Below, one piece after another: positions 15,201 to 30,200 of a stretch of DNA of 64,000 bases. Each line of letters starts with the position of its first letter. Position 1 is the stretch's first letter. Under the pieces are notes generated by a model, which was given only the letters and a program-made list of their open reading frames with translations, was not told the origin of the DNA and ran no database searches. Both the position numbers and the translations under genes were made by a program. Origin of the DNA: Hippopus hippopus (lineage: Eukaryota; Mollusca; Bivalvia; Cardiida; Cardiidae); the NCBI GenBank assembly GCA_946811185.2, contig OX328096.1, forward strand, positions 46,452,252 to 46,516,251, written 5' to 3'.

Positions 15201-18200
15201 TTAGACAAGTCTTGATTTATATTATCTTGTTAGGGTTTAAAAAAAAAAAAAATTAACATTTAACATTTTTGCCAATCAATTTCATGCATTGACAACCTGT
15301 TGAAAAAAAACTTTTTAGATAAAACATTATGGGAAAAGAGGAAAAAGGTGGTAATCAGCGTTTTCTCCTTTTCCCACAATGTTTTCTACTCTTTCAAAGA
15401 AATATTTTTTCAATTTGTATTGTTGTATTCTTCAACTCGGTTTAATCTAAAATTTTGTCATTTGGCAGAAAGTTAGATATCACACAATGAATTTGTTTTG
15501 ACTTGTTTTGACTTTGTTGAAGTAAGACAGCTAAGAAAGAATGTCGTGCATAGCACTTGTAATTAAACTTTATGAGCAGATTGATAAGTTTCACTGGTCA
15601 AATGTTTAACTATGCAAATTGATATCTGTTGTCTTATATCTTGCAGCTTGAACATAGTCATCAAAATAGAATTGTGATATTCGTTTTTCCAATGCATAAA
15701 AGATTTAGATATAGAACTAGCTGAAGATATTGTATGGCCTGCAACACGCGAAAAGGAGAATTCGGACATTTTTGTTAAGAGTCGTCTCAGATCAGCCTGC
15801 GTAGTCCGCGCAGGCTAATCCGAAACGGCGCTTTAAGACTATATTAGATTTTGTCCTACGGTAGACTTGCACAAAACACAAAAATTGCATAAAAACGTAA
15901 GGTGTCACTTCGGATTAGTCTGTGCAGGCTGATCTAGGACGACCCTTTATGCAAATTTCGAATGCCCCTTTTTGCGTGTTGCAAGCCATATGACATCTAG
16001 TGTTCATTATCATAGCCCTGACACATATCCTGTCTAAACAAAGACAGAGAAAATCATACAAAAGAAGACCTATCATTGCTTTCATTATTATATTTTTGGT
16101 ATTAGAGTGATTTACCTTAGAATCTAAAACCCAGTGGATTATACCATACATTGATTATTTCAGATAACTGTGAATCAGGGACCCAGCTTGAAGAGGATGG
16201 CTCCTGTAGCATATGTCCACATGGGACATACAGGAATAAGGCACTTCATGAAAGCTGTCAAAACTGTCCAGACAATGTCACCACATATACCAATATGTCT
16301 GTAAAGGAAGCTGATTGTGTTATGGGTAACTACTGTGAAATTTCCCTCATACAGTTAGTCTTGATTGAGAAAACAGTGAAGCAGTTGTTCTAGTTGCTAA
16401 CTTGAGTAATTAGAACTGCTGGTACTCTGTTTTCTAATGGGGGAAATTTGCACTTAGATTTGTCTGAGGACTAGATCACCCTGTTAATGCCTGTGCTTGT
16501 GTTTGGATGGATGAGCAGTTTAACCCTTTACCACACTTACCACCCTTTAACAACCCTTAGGAAGGCAATTTTTGAAAAGACTGTGGGAAAAGGAGAAAAT
16601 GCTGGTAACCAGCATTTTCTCCTTTTCCCACAATCCTTTCTACCCTTCCGAACACAGATTTTAATTATTGAGTAAAATTTATTTAGTCATCTACAAATGC
16701 TTTCAATTTAGACATGTCTAAAATTTTGTTATATGGAAAAGAGTTGAACAAATTTTGGATAATGATAAGAAATATGAATTTTCTTTGGTCCTGCTTTTTC
16801 TACTTTTTTTTTTCTAGTTCTGCTTTATTCTAAACAAATGAAAATCACAAATTATTTTAGATAATATAAATCTAATTTTTCTCTTATACAGAAGAAGGGA
16901 CACAAATGTACAGCCAAGAAATCAACAGCCAGACACCTTGTCATGGTCTGTGTGCAGAATTGAGACTTTAGGCCTTCACTATTTTAGTAGGAATGATTCA
17001 TTCTCAGTCAAGTGCTGCATCCATATTTTAATTTACTCTATCAGATGAACTCATTCAGAACATGAACCATGATGGAATGGAGGAATTGTCATGAACAGTG
17101 ACTTCTGTTTTTAACCCTTTACCACACAACCCTGAGTTTCAAGGACCCTGAAGAAGAAAGCTTTTAAAAACATTTTGGGAAAAGGAGAAAGTGCTGGTAA
17201 CCAGCATTTTCTCCTCTTCCCAAAGTGTTTTCAAAAGCCTTCTTTGGGGTTGTTAAAACTCAGGATTTTTTTGTAAAGGGGTAAAGGTTACATAAGTTTG
17301 CGGGTATATGCCATGGACCAAGTCTTTATATTCAATGATTTCTTTCTTTTAAACAGAATTCTGTGACCTTGGTGAATACTGGGATAGAACAAGTCTAATG
17401 TGTAAGGCTTGTCCATATGATACATACCAAGATGAGCTGTTACAGTTTGATTGTAAGCCATGTGGTACAAACAAGGCCACAAGGCAAACAGGAGCCAACT
17501 CATCCCTGCTTTGTGAAGGCAAGTATAAACTTTTATAGACTCAACATTGGAGGCTATTCTTAGACCTACCCATAGATGTGACAAGTGACACAACTGAGAC
17601 ATATTTAAGAAAGGAAGGGAATCCTTTTCTAATGATGAGGCAAAGTAGCAATTGATTGCATAAAAGCTGTAGCTTTTTTTCATGCAGTCTGATTTGTATG
17701 GTAACAGTTTGAAAGGAATTTTGGTATGATTTTATTGTGTATACCATTTTTATGTAAAAATAATTGTTGGCATCTTGAATATATACCAAGGAGACTGCAT
17801 GTGTGTATACTTAGTATATGCTAAACAATGATATTATGTGCATGATGAGTGAATCCCTGCTCCTTTTCATATTCTGATAGAATTTTGTTTTGTAACTCAT
17901 CTACAGGTTTTGTAGCAAAAAATCTAAATTAAGCAACTGTATGTGATGATAAAATTTACCCCTTTATGCAGTTTTAGGCATATTTTTTTTTTAGCAATCT
18001 TTGTTGAGAACATGTTTTTACCTCATGAATGCCTCAGACAACTCCAGCTGTATTTTGGAGCTGTTTAGACAGAATCAGAGTGCACAGAAAATTTTGTTTG
18101 CATTAATTCATACTTATTGGATAAATTGTAAGAGAAAGTCTTGCTAGATAGTCATAAAACTCTATTATCCCTTCTACCTTGTCTTACTGAAACTGCCCAT

Positions 18201-21200
18201 TACATTTCATTTGGCAGTCTGAAGATAAATTTATACAGAGATGGTGTGTTTTCTCTGTCTAATGTTATTTTTTTAATCCTTCAATATAGATATATGTGAA
18301 GCTGGCAAGGAGTTCAACGAAAATGGCATATGTGTGCCATGTGGGCGTGGTCAATATAAAGACAACAGTAATGTGACAAGTAAATTTTCCCAGTGTGTAC
18401 CATGTCCTGCCAATTTTACCACAAATGAAGAAGGAGCCACTGCTTTTGACTTATGCTATATACGTATGTGGACTTTCTTATTGACATTTAGCATACAGAT
18501 CTTTTTTATATTGTCATATTTTTTCTTAATAGAATTCTTTTTTGCCTTGTTTATCATATGTTTTTCAAGACAAGCAATCTTTTTTGCCTACTTATCCCAT
18601 CTGTATAAGTATTTGTCTTTCTCCCAAGTGGTAATATCCTGGCCTTATATACTTAAATGTGTATTGTTACATTATTTACTGGTAAGTACGTCGTAAAAAC
18701 AATAATATGACAAAATTAATTTGATGTTGATAATGGCTGATGTATATTTATTTCTTTTGTTACTTTAGCAATATGTCCAGTGGGTACATACATAGGATGT
18801 AGTGGATGCTCTGAGCCCCCATGTATTGAGACATGTGTACAAGGGTTGTCTTGCCAAGAATGTGACTTTGACACCTATCAGCCTAACAGTGAGCCCACAG
18901 AAAACACAAAGTGTTTGTCATGTGACAGTGACGAAGGAACAATATCTACAGGATCAGATTCTTCAGAGGATTGTCAAAGTAAGATTATACTTAATTGTTA
19001 GTGTGCAATATCGGCAAAGTGGATACATTAATGAAGTGAAGAACAGCCAAATTATTTCAATTTCAAGCCTGTGGTTATTGTTCAGAATGTTTTGAAAACT
19101 ACTGGATGGTGACGGTTCAACATTGGAGTGCATTTTTGTGCAGCCTGATCTTCATCCAGTCCATCAGGAAAAGTTACCAATATGGTAAAAATATGTTAAC
19201 CCATAGAGAGCTACATGTACATAGATTGAATACACATTTACAGTCAGTTGCACTGTATAGAAGGTGTTTGGCCAAAGTATCATAGTCATGGTCAACAAAT
19301 GTTAAGAATCTGGAGACAACAGTCTTCATCCAGGGTTCACAAAATATTTCTAACATATTTCTTGCTAAGCATGAAACACTGATTCCATGAGGTCTAAAAC
19401 TAGATCACTTTGGGAAATTAATGAAAAATCTTGTTGATACTCTAAAGCTCTAAAGGCTACAGTTTTTACCCAGTCTCTAGTAAAGGATGCTATTTATTGA
19501 TGAAAAAAATCACAGGGGGGGGGGGGGCAATAAAGAGCCCAGTAAGCCTGTTGTTTATTGTAAGTGAACCCCAATTAGTTGATGATATAGTTTTATATGG
19601 AACTGCTATAACTATTTAGCAAATGACAACAAATTTACAGTGGTCCAAACTGAAAGCATTTGCAGACAACAAGTTATGAGTAGCTCAGATGATGATATTT
19701 GTCCCTGAAAGTGTAGAAAACATTGTTTGAAAAGAAAAAAATGCTGGTTACCAGCATTTTCTTCTTTCCCTACAATGTTTCCAAAAGCTTTCTTCCTCAG
19801 GGTCCTTCAAACAGGGGATTGTATGGTAAGGATTAATTTATATAGGAAAGTTAGTTGTCACATATGCCACACAAGTCTGTGTTTTAAGGACCCTGAGAAA
19901 GACAGGTTTCCAAAACATGGTGGTAAAAAGAAGAAAACCAGTATTTTCTCCTTTTCTAACAATGTTTTCAGTTCTAACAAAAATAAATCCCATCATTTGA
20001 GTGATATTTAATTTGTCTTCTGCAAATGCTCCCAGTTTGGAAAGGTATATGATTATGTTTATGTCTAGTGAAAAATAAACTACATGTACATGAGAGCTGG
20101 AAGTACTATTTAGTTGAAAGTTCTTTATCATTGACTTTTGACTGTGATGACCTTTTTTCATGTCTTTTTTACTTGTTTTCAGAAATATGTGATCCTGGCA
20201 AGGAATTCAATGAAAATGGTGTATGTGTGCCATGTGGGCGTGGCAGGTATAAAGATAATGGCAATGTGACCAATAGATTTGACCAGTGTGTACAATGTCC
20301 AGTAGGTTTCACAACAAATGAAGAAGGGGCCACCACCTTGGACTTGTGCTATATTCGTATGTTGGTTCTCACTTTTTCTGACATGATGAAGGGCTTTTTT
20401 CATTCTTTTGCTTGAAGTCCTCTTTCCTAGCTGCTCCATGCAGAGTTTTCTAATAGGTGACTACTTTTATTTTGATCACAAATGAATTCATTCAATATTT
20501 ATATACATGGGTTAGTACTTTCTTTCACTACATGCCCTTATCCCTTACTTTCCATTTTTCTGTCATTTTTTTTATTTCTCTCTTTCTAACCCTCAAAAGT
20601 TTACACAGTCAGATTATAGCAAAGCAATAATATACATCTGATAAAAAGTGGTTAACATGAGAAAAGGGAATACTATAAATATCTTTTTGACTGTAATTCA
20701 TACTCTTTTTTTTTTAGCAATATGTCCAGTGGGTACATACATAGGATGTAGTGGATGCTCTGAGCCCCCATGTATTGAGACATGTGAACAAGGGTTGTCT
20801 TGCCAAGAATGTGACTTTGACACCTACCAGCCTAACAGTGAGCCCACAGAAAACACAAAGTGTTTGTCATGTGACAGTGACGAAGGAACAATATCTACAG
20901 GATCAGATTCTTCAGAGGATTGTCTGAGTAAGATTATACTTGTCTTTTTAACTGGTGTAAAAGGGGAAACAGATGGTTACCAGGAAACAGCATTTTTTCT
21001 TATATCCTGCTCTTCTTGAAAATATTTTGGTTAAAGGAGAAAGATATGGCACTAAGCAGGTTCCCATTATCATTATTGTTTATCAAAAGATAAAAATTAG
21101 ATCAGTGAAAGAGACCCAATTACTCCATTAGAAAGGCTGTGTTTTGTAAAAATATCTCATAAAAATGTTTTCCAGATCCAAGATTAGTCTTCACATTCTG

Positions 21201-24200
21201 TCTGAACTTGATGTACACCATCTATAAAATTAAATGAAATTGTAACCAGCAAGCTTTTGGTTTATTCATCTCCTGAAGACCTTAATAGAGGCTGTTTTCA
21301 AAAGAGATTTTGCACATTGGTCTAATTCTAAATCGAGATTAGCATTTTGATTGGGTGAGACATTCTGTCCAAGCCAATCAGATTGTAAGTCTTTCATTTC
21401 GAGTGAAAACTGAATTTAGAATGGCTTGTGAATATAATCCCCTAGCTCAAGCCAAATATTTTGGTATTGCCAAAGACTGACAGCTAGTTTTGGGAATTAT
21501 GTCAGAACCCAGCAACTGTGATATAAGGGGTGGCATCTACCTGTCCATCACTCTCCTCCACATTTTTCATGTTTCAGAGCTGTGTCCAGATGGTTCAGAG
21601 TTAGATGATCAGGGTAAATGCATACCATGTGAAAGAGGGTTTTATAAGAATGGTACTACCGATAAGTTTGGGTCATGTTTACCATGTACAGCACCATATG
21701 ACTACACAGATATAACTGGGGCACCAGGCAGTGCATTTTGTATCATACGTAAGTTCTCCTCTGTTTTATATGCAAGTTTTCAAGTTGATTTAGGTGGTTC
21801 AGAGAGTCAGTATTGCCCAAGTTAGGATATAATTTGGTCCATTTGTAGCATATATAATTTGTAAAAATAAAATTTAGAAAAATGTTTAAATAGCTCTTTT
21901 CAATTTGACCTTTTGCAATTTAAATGATTTGTAAAGACTTAAAGTATTTTATATTTTAGTCATGTTTTACTTTATTTGTGTATTTTATAGCAGATGTTTA
22001 CAAGATGTAGATACTGGTATTTCGAATATCAGGAAAAAGGTCTGCAATAAAACACAGTAACATCAAGAATAAAAAAAATGTGATATTTTGTGGGATAACA
22101 TTTAGATCTTTATATGTATTTTTTTAATAAAGAATTCTGTTTTAACATTTTTGATGATGAAAAAATTTAAATGCATTTAGGAGAGAAAGGGTAAACAAGC
22201 CACTTTTCCATGCCATTGAAAATTATCCATTCCAGTCCATTTAATATGTGCCCTTTTTGTAATTCATGATAGCTAGGAACTGCCAGCACCTTACCAGTAA
22301 CAAAGTTTTACATTAAACCAAGCTGAAAGTATTTGCAGACAAGTAATTTGACAAAGCTCAAAAGATGATTTCTATTTTTGAAAGGATAGAAAGCCTAGTT
22401 GAAAAGGGAGAAAAAAATGCCTCTCCCACATTGTTTTCAAAAACTTTCTTCTTCTTCTTCAAGGTCATTAAAACATGGGACCGTGTGGTAAAGGGTTTAT
22501 GGCCTTTACATATTTTTTTTCTGTCCTTAAAATGCGTCTTTCATATGCATGTATCAGTTTGTAGTGTCTCTAAAACGAGTCTATGTGTGAAAGGCTTAAG
22601 AAGGAAAAATTATTGAGCCTCTTATGTAACATAGAAAAATGGTTTGTCTAGGAACAATCTGAAAAAGCCAATGACAAATTGGGAGACTGCATGGTGGGAG
22701 TAATTTTTCCATTTGTTACAATGTGCTGAATGACTATCTGCTACGTAGGCGGCCTCGTCAAAAGGTGCTTTCAGGAGGATTTTATCTGATCATCTGATTT
22801 ATAATTTTAGCAAAGTGTGATGCAGGGTACTACATAGGATGTTCGGAATGCTCTGAACCTCCATGTTTAGATGTATGTGACAGCCGTTTAACTTGTGTCC
22901 CATGTGACCTTGACACTTTCTCATCGGTATCCCGCCCAACTTCAAACACAAAGTGTGAACGCTGTGAAGACTTTTTTACTGCTTCTAGTATCAGCTATGG
23001 TACAAGAGAAAATGGTTCTACATCCAAGGATCAGTGTGAAGGTATTGATACATGTATATGGAAAAAATATGTATTTCTTTACCTCCATAGACAAATTTGC
23101 AACAGACTATCTTAGAAACATCCTCCTAAAGTATGAATTATTTTCATTCAGTGGTTTTAATGCATGGAAGAATTGTCTTTTGTGAGATATATGATTTATG
23201 GACAGAGCAGTATGCACCTATATTATTAATTCTGTGTTTGATTTCTCTTGCAAGATGAATTATTCTGTTCATAATTGTCACAATGGTGTATGCACTTTTT
23301 GAGTGTTAAGGATTACAATGATTGAAATAAAAAATTACAAACATTGGTAACCATGTTATTGTTCATCAATACCTGGACTACACCTTGTGTCATCCAAAGT
23401 CATGTAAAGATGGTATTCCATACAGCCAATCGAAACGTTATAGGAGATTAATTTCAAATGACGCTAGTTTCAAGTCCTCTCTGTTACGTTTGAAAAGTTT
23501 CTTCATGGAGCGCGGATATCCCAGCGATTTACTAGATAATTGTTTGAACAAGGTGGCCAATCTCTCCCAAGAAGAGACGCTAGAAGAAAAGCCAAAAACA
23601 ACTGCATCTGTGATTCCCTTCACTATTGAATACAACCCTTCACTGCCCGAAATAGGTAGAATTATTCACAAATATTGGAGTTTACTAAAGCTTTCCAAAA
23701 ATGACTGTGTAAAGAAAATTTTCTGCACATCTAAACCTGTTGTGGCTTTTAATCGTCCTAAAAATTTGTATGATTTCTTAGTGTCTTCTGACCTAAAAAG
23801 CAATAGATTTGCAGAATTCAAATCTCAAAGTTGTAACAGTATACGTTGTTCACACTGTAATAGTATAGCAAATTCACAGACATTTACTAGCACTAGTACT
23901 GGTGAAACCTTTACTATGAGGCACGATACCAACTGTAAAACTAAAAATGTAGTGTACCTGATAACATGCAGTCAATGCCAAACACAGTATGTCGGACAGA
24001 GTAAACAGCCTGTCTCAAGACGTATGAATAGTCACAGATTCGATATTAATAATTTCACAGATCCAGCATTATCTTCTTCTGTAGCATCTCATTTTAATGG
24101 GAATAATCATAGCATTGAAGATTTCACTTTCATGCCCATTGATATTGTAAAAAATGATATGGATCAACTTTGTAAAGAAACTTTTTGGATACATAAACTG

Positions 24201-27200
24201 AAGACAATGAACCCAATCGGCTTAAATACTAAGCATTTATATGAAGTTTAATTGACATATACATGCATTACTTTTCCTTTTGGGCATAGGAGCGCTAACC
24301 GTTTTTTCCTATTTCACATTTTTTTAAATGACTAATTTTTTTATATAGGAATTAAAGTATACTTATTATCCGGTTACGCACTCTCCTTCACTTATTACGT
24401 TTTTTGTGCATTATAGATTCATTACAGGCAACACGTCTGTGCACACTTGTATTGATTTGTATTGCACCCTTAACTGTTTTTTGGTGACATCTCATTATGT
24501 TACGTAACCATATTTTTGCTTTATTATGGGGTTTACATATCGCCTGTTTGCTGCGGAGACCTCTTAACTACAGCTTGAATCAGGCTGCAGTTGCGATGTT
24601 TTTGCGGTGAATCAAAGGTATGCTTAATAACATGCCTTACTCATTTACGCTAAATTGCACGCTTTCTTATGCGTATTTTCACTTTTTTCCGCAATTTTCT
24701 GTGTAATGTAACGTTTATGACGTCACGTTTGTTTATATCAATTTTATTTTATTATGTACTCCTGAAGAAGGCAAATGCCGAAACGTCGTACAGTACATAA
24801 ACATTAAAATTTTAATACGTGTTGTTGTAGTTATTTAATCCTTTATCAGTACTTGTACCAAATAAGTATGTTGAAAAGTAATGTTTACCTACTAAAATTA
24901 GTGTCCTTCTTTTTCCCCAAAACACAAAAAGGGTTCTGTAATGAAGCTGGCTATGAGCTGAATAATAACAATATATGTCAACTGTGTCCTGTTGGAACCT
25001 ACAAGACAGCTGAGGACAGATTTGGAAGTTGTACTTCCTGCCCAGAAAACTACAAAACAGACACTGTTGGTGCAACAGATGAAAGCTTTTGTAATATTCG
25101 TGAGTTTTAACTTTGTGCCTTTGTTTGTTTTCTGTCAATACATATGTATTTTAAGACTATTTTTTCTTCTACTTTTTCAGTTGATGTTTAAAGTTTAATA
25201 TAACAAATTTAAGAGACTGGCTGCATGGTCAGTGTGGCATTGCTTTCATGCAGATGTAGGTGTTTCACTTCCTTACAAAATACTCTAGTACAAAATGTGG
25301 ATGATAGAAATTGCCAAATGACAAAAAAAAAGAGGAAAGAACACGGACTCATATAAAGTCCGGATGACACAAATTTTTCAGTATTTCTTGTTAACCCTTT
25401 ACTGTACAGATTTATTGTAGACCTATTGGGTACTGCATCATCACAGGAAAAACATTTGAAGTAAAGCAATGATGTCACTTTGTGTTTATCTCAAATGTGC
25501 ATTAGATAATAAAATCTATAATAGGTATGTTACAGTGATGAAATGTTTATTGTCAACAAATTACGAACCAAATACAATGAACTAGTATTTATATCTCTTT
25601 TTATCATTTCTTACAGCTATCTGTGGTGCAGGACAATATATAGGCTGTGGTAACTGTGACAACCCACCGTGTATTGAAACTTGTGGATCAGCCCTCACTT
25701 GTGTTGACTGCCCATTCCACACTTTCCAAGAGATTTCAGATGTACAGTCCACCACACAGTGTGTTCCATGTAGTGATGTATATGATACCACCATTCCAGG
25801 TGCTGCTGGTGTTGGAACAGCACAAACAGGGACAATGAGCAGGCTAATGTGTGCAGGTAATAAACATGTACAATCAAAAGTGTTAGATATTTCAAAACTA
25901 TGAGTGACAAAATTACTGAAGTGTTGGGAAAGATTAAGAATTTTGCTAGATATGCATGTCTTCCTGTATTAATCAGTATTTTCTACTTTATGTTCTATTA
26001 ATTTGTAGTGTACCTTATTGTTTCCTTAACTCTTTACCAAACAACAAAATTTTAGACTGGTCCCAGTTGAAAGCAATTGCAGACAAGAAATTAGATCCAA
26101 ATTGGTGTCAAAAACTGAAATCTACCTTTTGAAGGGAAGAAAACATTGAGGGAAAAGGAGAAAATGCTGGTTACCAGCATTTTCTCATTTTCCCATAATG
26201 TTTTCAAGGTTTTTTCCTAATGGTCATTAAAACTTGGATTTGTGTGGTAAAGGGTAAATTAAATTTGCAGGGGACAACTTACAATTATGCTTGTAAAATG
26301 TCAGTAAGCAACATCAATAAAGATTTGCTAAAAGTGAAAGCATTTCGGCAAGAGAGAAATAACAGTTAGGAAGCACTTTTGTCTTTTGCAGCAAAGTATT
26401 TACTAGTGACCTGCTGCTAGGCAAAAAATTGTGATGCTGGTAACGTTTTAATACAATTTCTTTTATGCTTTTCAATAGTTAATAGGAATCTAAGAGTGAA
26501 TTATCTACTTATAATTCACCGATGAATATTAAAATTTACCAGTGAATGCAATAACTTTTATTTTTGACGTACCACTGATATTTATGGAACACGAATGAAA
26601 TTTTAGCGGGTGAACATAGTCAAAATAGTTTCATGTCATTGTCAACATCACCCATGATGTCATCATTACAGCTAGTTCACATCCAACTAGATTGAATAGA
26701 TCTATTTTACTTGAAAAACGCACATATTTTCCACAATGAGCAAAATTTAGATATGAAAAGAATAGAAACTTGTTTAAGCTGGTGAAAAACAAAGGCTATA
26801 TTTTCACTCATGGTTTTGCTACTTGTGAAAATATAGCCTTTGCTGTTCACTCAATGAAAGATATTTTGATCATACACCAAAACAGACAATTATCCACTAT
26901 ATAAACATTTGAAGGAAAGGAAACTATCTTCTTTTTTTTTATTGAAAACATTGTGGGCTAGGGAGTAAATGCTTTGTACATCTATATGCACCTTTCCCCA
27001 CAATTTTTCCAATTAGTATGGTAGTCAGTGGAAGAGATTTAAAAAGCCATATTTTCACTATCATATGGTTTAATTTCTGTTATATGGTGAAGTGATTTAC
27101 TGATTATATTACCTCCTTATCACAAAACAAAATTTTAGATTGATGCCTTGAAAGCACATTCAAAGGACAAATTTACTGTAGCTGGTATTAGGTTTCTTTT

Positions 27201-30200
27201 TTCCACATGTGAAAAAAATCCTTTTTCCCAGGGTTGTGAAAATATGGGGTTTTTGTGTTAAATGTCAAAAAAGCAGTATTCTGTGTTTGATACAGAGTAC
27301 TGCAGAGAAGGATTTGAGCTATCAAGCACAGGGACTGCATGTATAGCCTGTAGTAGAGGGTTTTACAAAGACAATGTCGATGATGTGTTTGCCGAATGTG
27401 CACCTTGTCCAAATGATGATTACACAACCAATCAACAAGGGGCAACTGACTCTTCATTCTGTAATATATGTAAGTACTGATTCATAGAACACACCATTAG
27501 CTATGGACCCTATAATGTCCTTTTTCAGACTTTATAGATGAGGATTAGACATACAGTTTGATCATTAATCTACTAATCTACACTTATACAATTTGAGGAT
27601 ATCAGACTAGACCTACAACCTACCGGTAGATGCTGATGGTAGTCTACCTTCACAACAGATATCAGAATTAGCTTTACACAAAATTTTATGGATCTGCAAT
27701 GTTATTTAAATATCAGACACATTCAACTTACTTTGATCCTTTTTTATAATCCCCTTACTCTTAAAACACACACTATTGCTATGTTCCAACTTGCATTCAA
27801 GTTATGAAGTTTGAACTATACTTCTTTGTTTAGCAAACTCAACTTTATTTATGCTTTTCCCTTGCTTACCTGATAAAAGAGGCAAAACTTACGTGGAATA
27901 CATTGCCTTGGAATACAAAAATTTCTATCTTATTAACCAGTTAAATCATGCAGGTGAGATTTTTCTTCTTGCAAAAGTGGTAAAAGGAGATTTTGCCTGT
28001 TTACATACAAGGCAATTTATCCTTTTACCAGTGTATGTGTTAATTTTTTCTTTTCATTTTTAAGCTTGTATTAAAGAGTTACCCATGTTGGTTTTTTTTA
28101 CCTTTGTCTCAAATTTTTCTCATGAGGTAATGAGTTAATTAACTGTTGACAGATAAAACCTTGAACAAAATGTTTGAAACTTTTGACTGGCTCTCAGTAA
28201 GACCTGATTTTCCTATTTGTATTTCAGTAAAATGTGCTCCTGGTCAGGTAGTGAACTGCTCCTGCCCTGAAGGATGTGATGGCTGTTCAGTGGCTAGCCA
28301 ATGTGAGGAATGTCCACTGAACACTTACCAACCATTCATCATCCCTAACACCAATGTTGTCTGTCAGTCCTGTCCTGCCAATACAGGGACCAGGCAAACT
28401 GGAACTGCAGATAGAGTGGCTTGTGAAAGTAAGTGTAGCAGTAATACAGAAAATAAGCAATTAAACCATTTACCAAATAACTCAAAGTTTTTCACCACCT
28501 TGAAAGAGGAGGCTTTTGAAAACTTTGTTGGAAATGGAGAAAATGCTGATACCAGCATTTTCTCCTTTTTCAACATTGTTTTCTTCATTTTCAAACACAA
28601 ATCACAACATTTGAGCCACATATAATTTGTTGGCTGCAAATGTTTTAAATTTCAAGTCTAAAATTTTGTTGTCTGGTTGAAAATTTAAAGAAGTACTGAT
28701 TTTACTGATTACCACACAATCCCAAGTTTTAATAACTGATGGAGAAGACTTTCGTAACATTGCTGGAAAAGCTTTTTAAGCTTCACTAAACAATTCCAAA
28801 GTTTAAAATTTTGTTACCTGATTAAGACTGAAGCATATGCTGTATTTCTTTACCACACATTCTCAAGTTTTAATAGCTGATAGAGATTGCTTTTGAGAAC
28901 ATTGTGGGCAAAGCAATTTAACCTTGACCAGGTTTTTTTTTTACCCTGAAGTAGGAGGCCCTTGAAATCATTATGGAAAAGGGATAAAATGTTGATAAGT
29001 AGCATTTAATCTTTTTTCCACAGTATTTTTAATCCTTGTAAAGACAAATACCATTATTTTAGCCATATCTAAATTGTGGTCTGCAAATGCTTTAGACTTA
29101 TGTAAGTCTAAAATTCTGTTATCTGGTGAAGACTTATGATATACAGTAAAATCTCAATAATTCGAAGTCCCAAGGGGACAAGCAAAATATTAAAATTATC
29201 GTGGTTTTCGAATTATCCAAAATATCCGTGGAAAACATGAATTCCATTCAGGATCAGCAAGTAAAGTAAACATCTATGACCCCCAAACAATAAGACCAAG
29301 TTTTTGTTCCCTCATATTGAAAGGGTTATTTTCTCTAAATGCAGCGGATCTGACCATATGAGTTCTTGGAATTAAGTCACGTTAACATTCCTTTCATTCT
29401 GTAAGGTATTGGAAAGGTCGGTGCTCTAATTTTTCTTTCAAATTCGTAAAATTTGACCTGTTGTATTTGCCCCCATTAACTGTCACCCCACGGGAAAGAA
29501 AGTGCATTATTAAATTTTTTTACCAAAAAAAAACAGCAGAAGGTAGGATATAATATGGTATCAAAAATATTTAGGCCTACACGTATATGGATTTAAGTTC
29601 CTCGGACACCGATGTTTCAATGAAATATCTTTGAATATCGCGATTTCAAAAGTGTTGAAAACGATCGAAGAATGAAGGCGGGAAAACCCGATGCTAAAAA
29701 TAGGTAGACACGAAAAATGATAAAAAATGAGACATCCTCCGATTACAAACGCTTTAAACTGTCTTTTTAGCGTCAATAATGACTTTGAACATGTGATGTA
29801 TGCACATATGGCAAAAAAATGAAGTCGGGGATAAAATCAGTTGTCTAATCAGGAATGAAATACTTGAGTGATTTTATAGAATGAAATATCAAACAACATA
29901 ATCGAAGGAGGGGGTTGTAGAAGCAAACATGTCAAACTTAACATAATTAACCTCTTATTATCAAATCAAAGTCAACTCCTTTTAAAAATCGTAGTATTAT
30001 ATTGTAGTGTGAATCTCCGGTAGTAATTGTCATAGATTGTAAAACTTACACTACACCATAGATGGGCCGACGCCAAAAATTCCTTTGCTATGAAAGGTGT
30101 GAAAACAATTAATTGAGAGGTGAGAAAGTAATCTGTTCGAATTAACAATCAATTTAAAGAGACAAATTGAATACAGGGACCAACACATGTGTTCGAATTT

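Larger units (their letters stand above)
23355..24840 (+). mobile_element. Penelope-like retroelement fragment (5'-truncated)
   Basis: It contains the RT-end/GIY-YIG frame and about 550 bp of 3' untranslated sequence with a GAAGAAGGC...GCCGAAACGTC motif, as is common at Penelope-like 3' ends. The 5' end is missing most of the RT. Exact boundaries are not defined. The left edge is set by where RT similarity starts and the right edge by the end of the 3' motif region. Confidence 0.82.
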
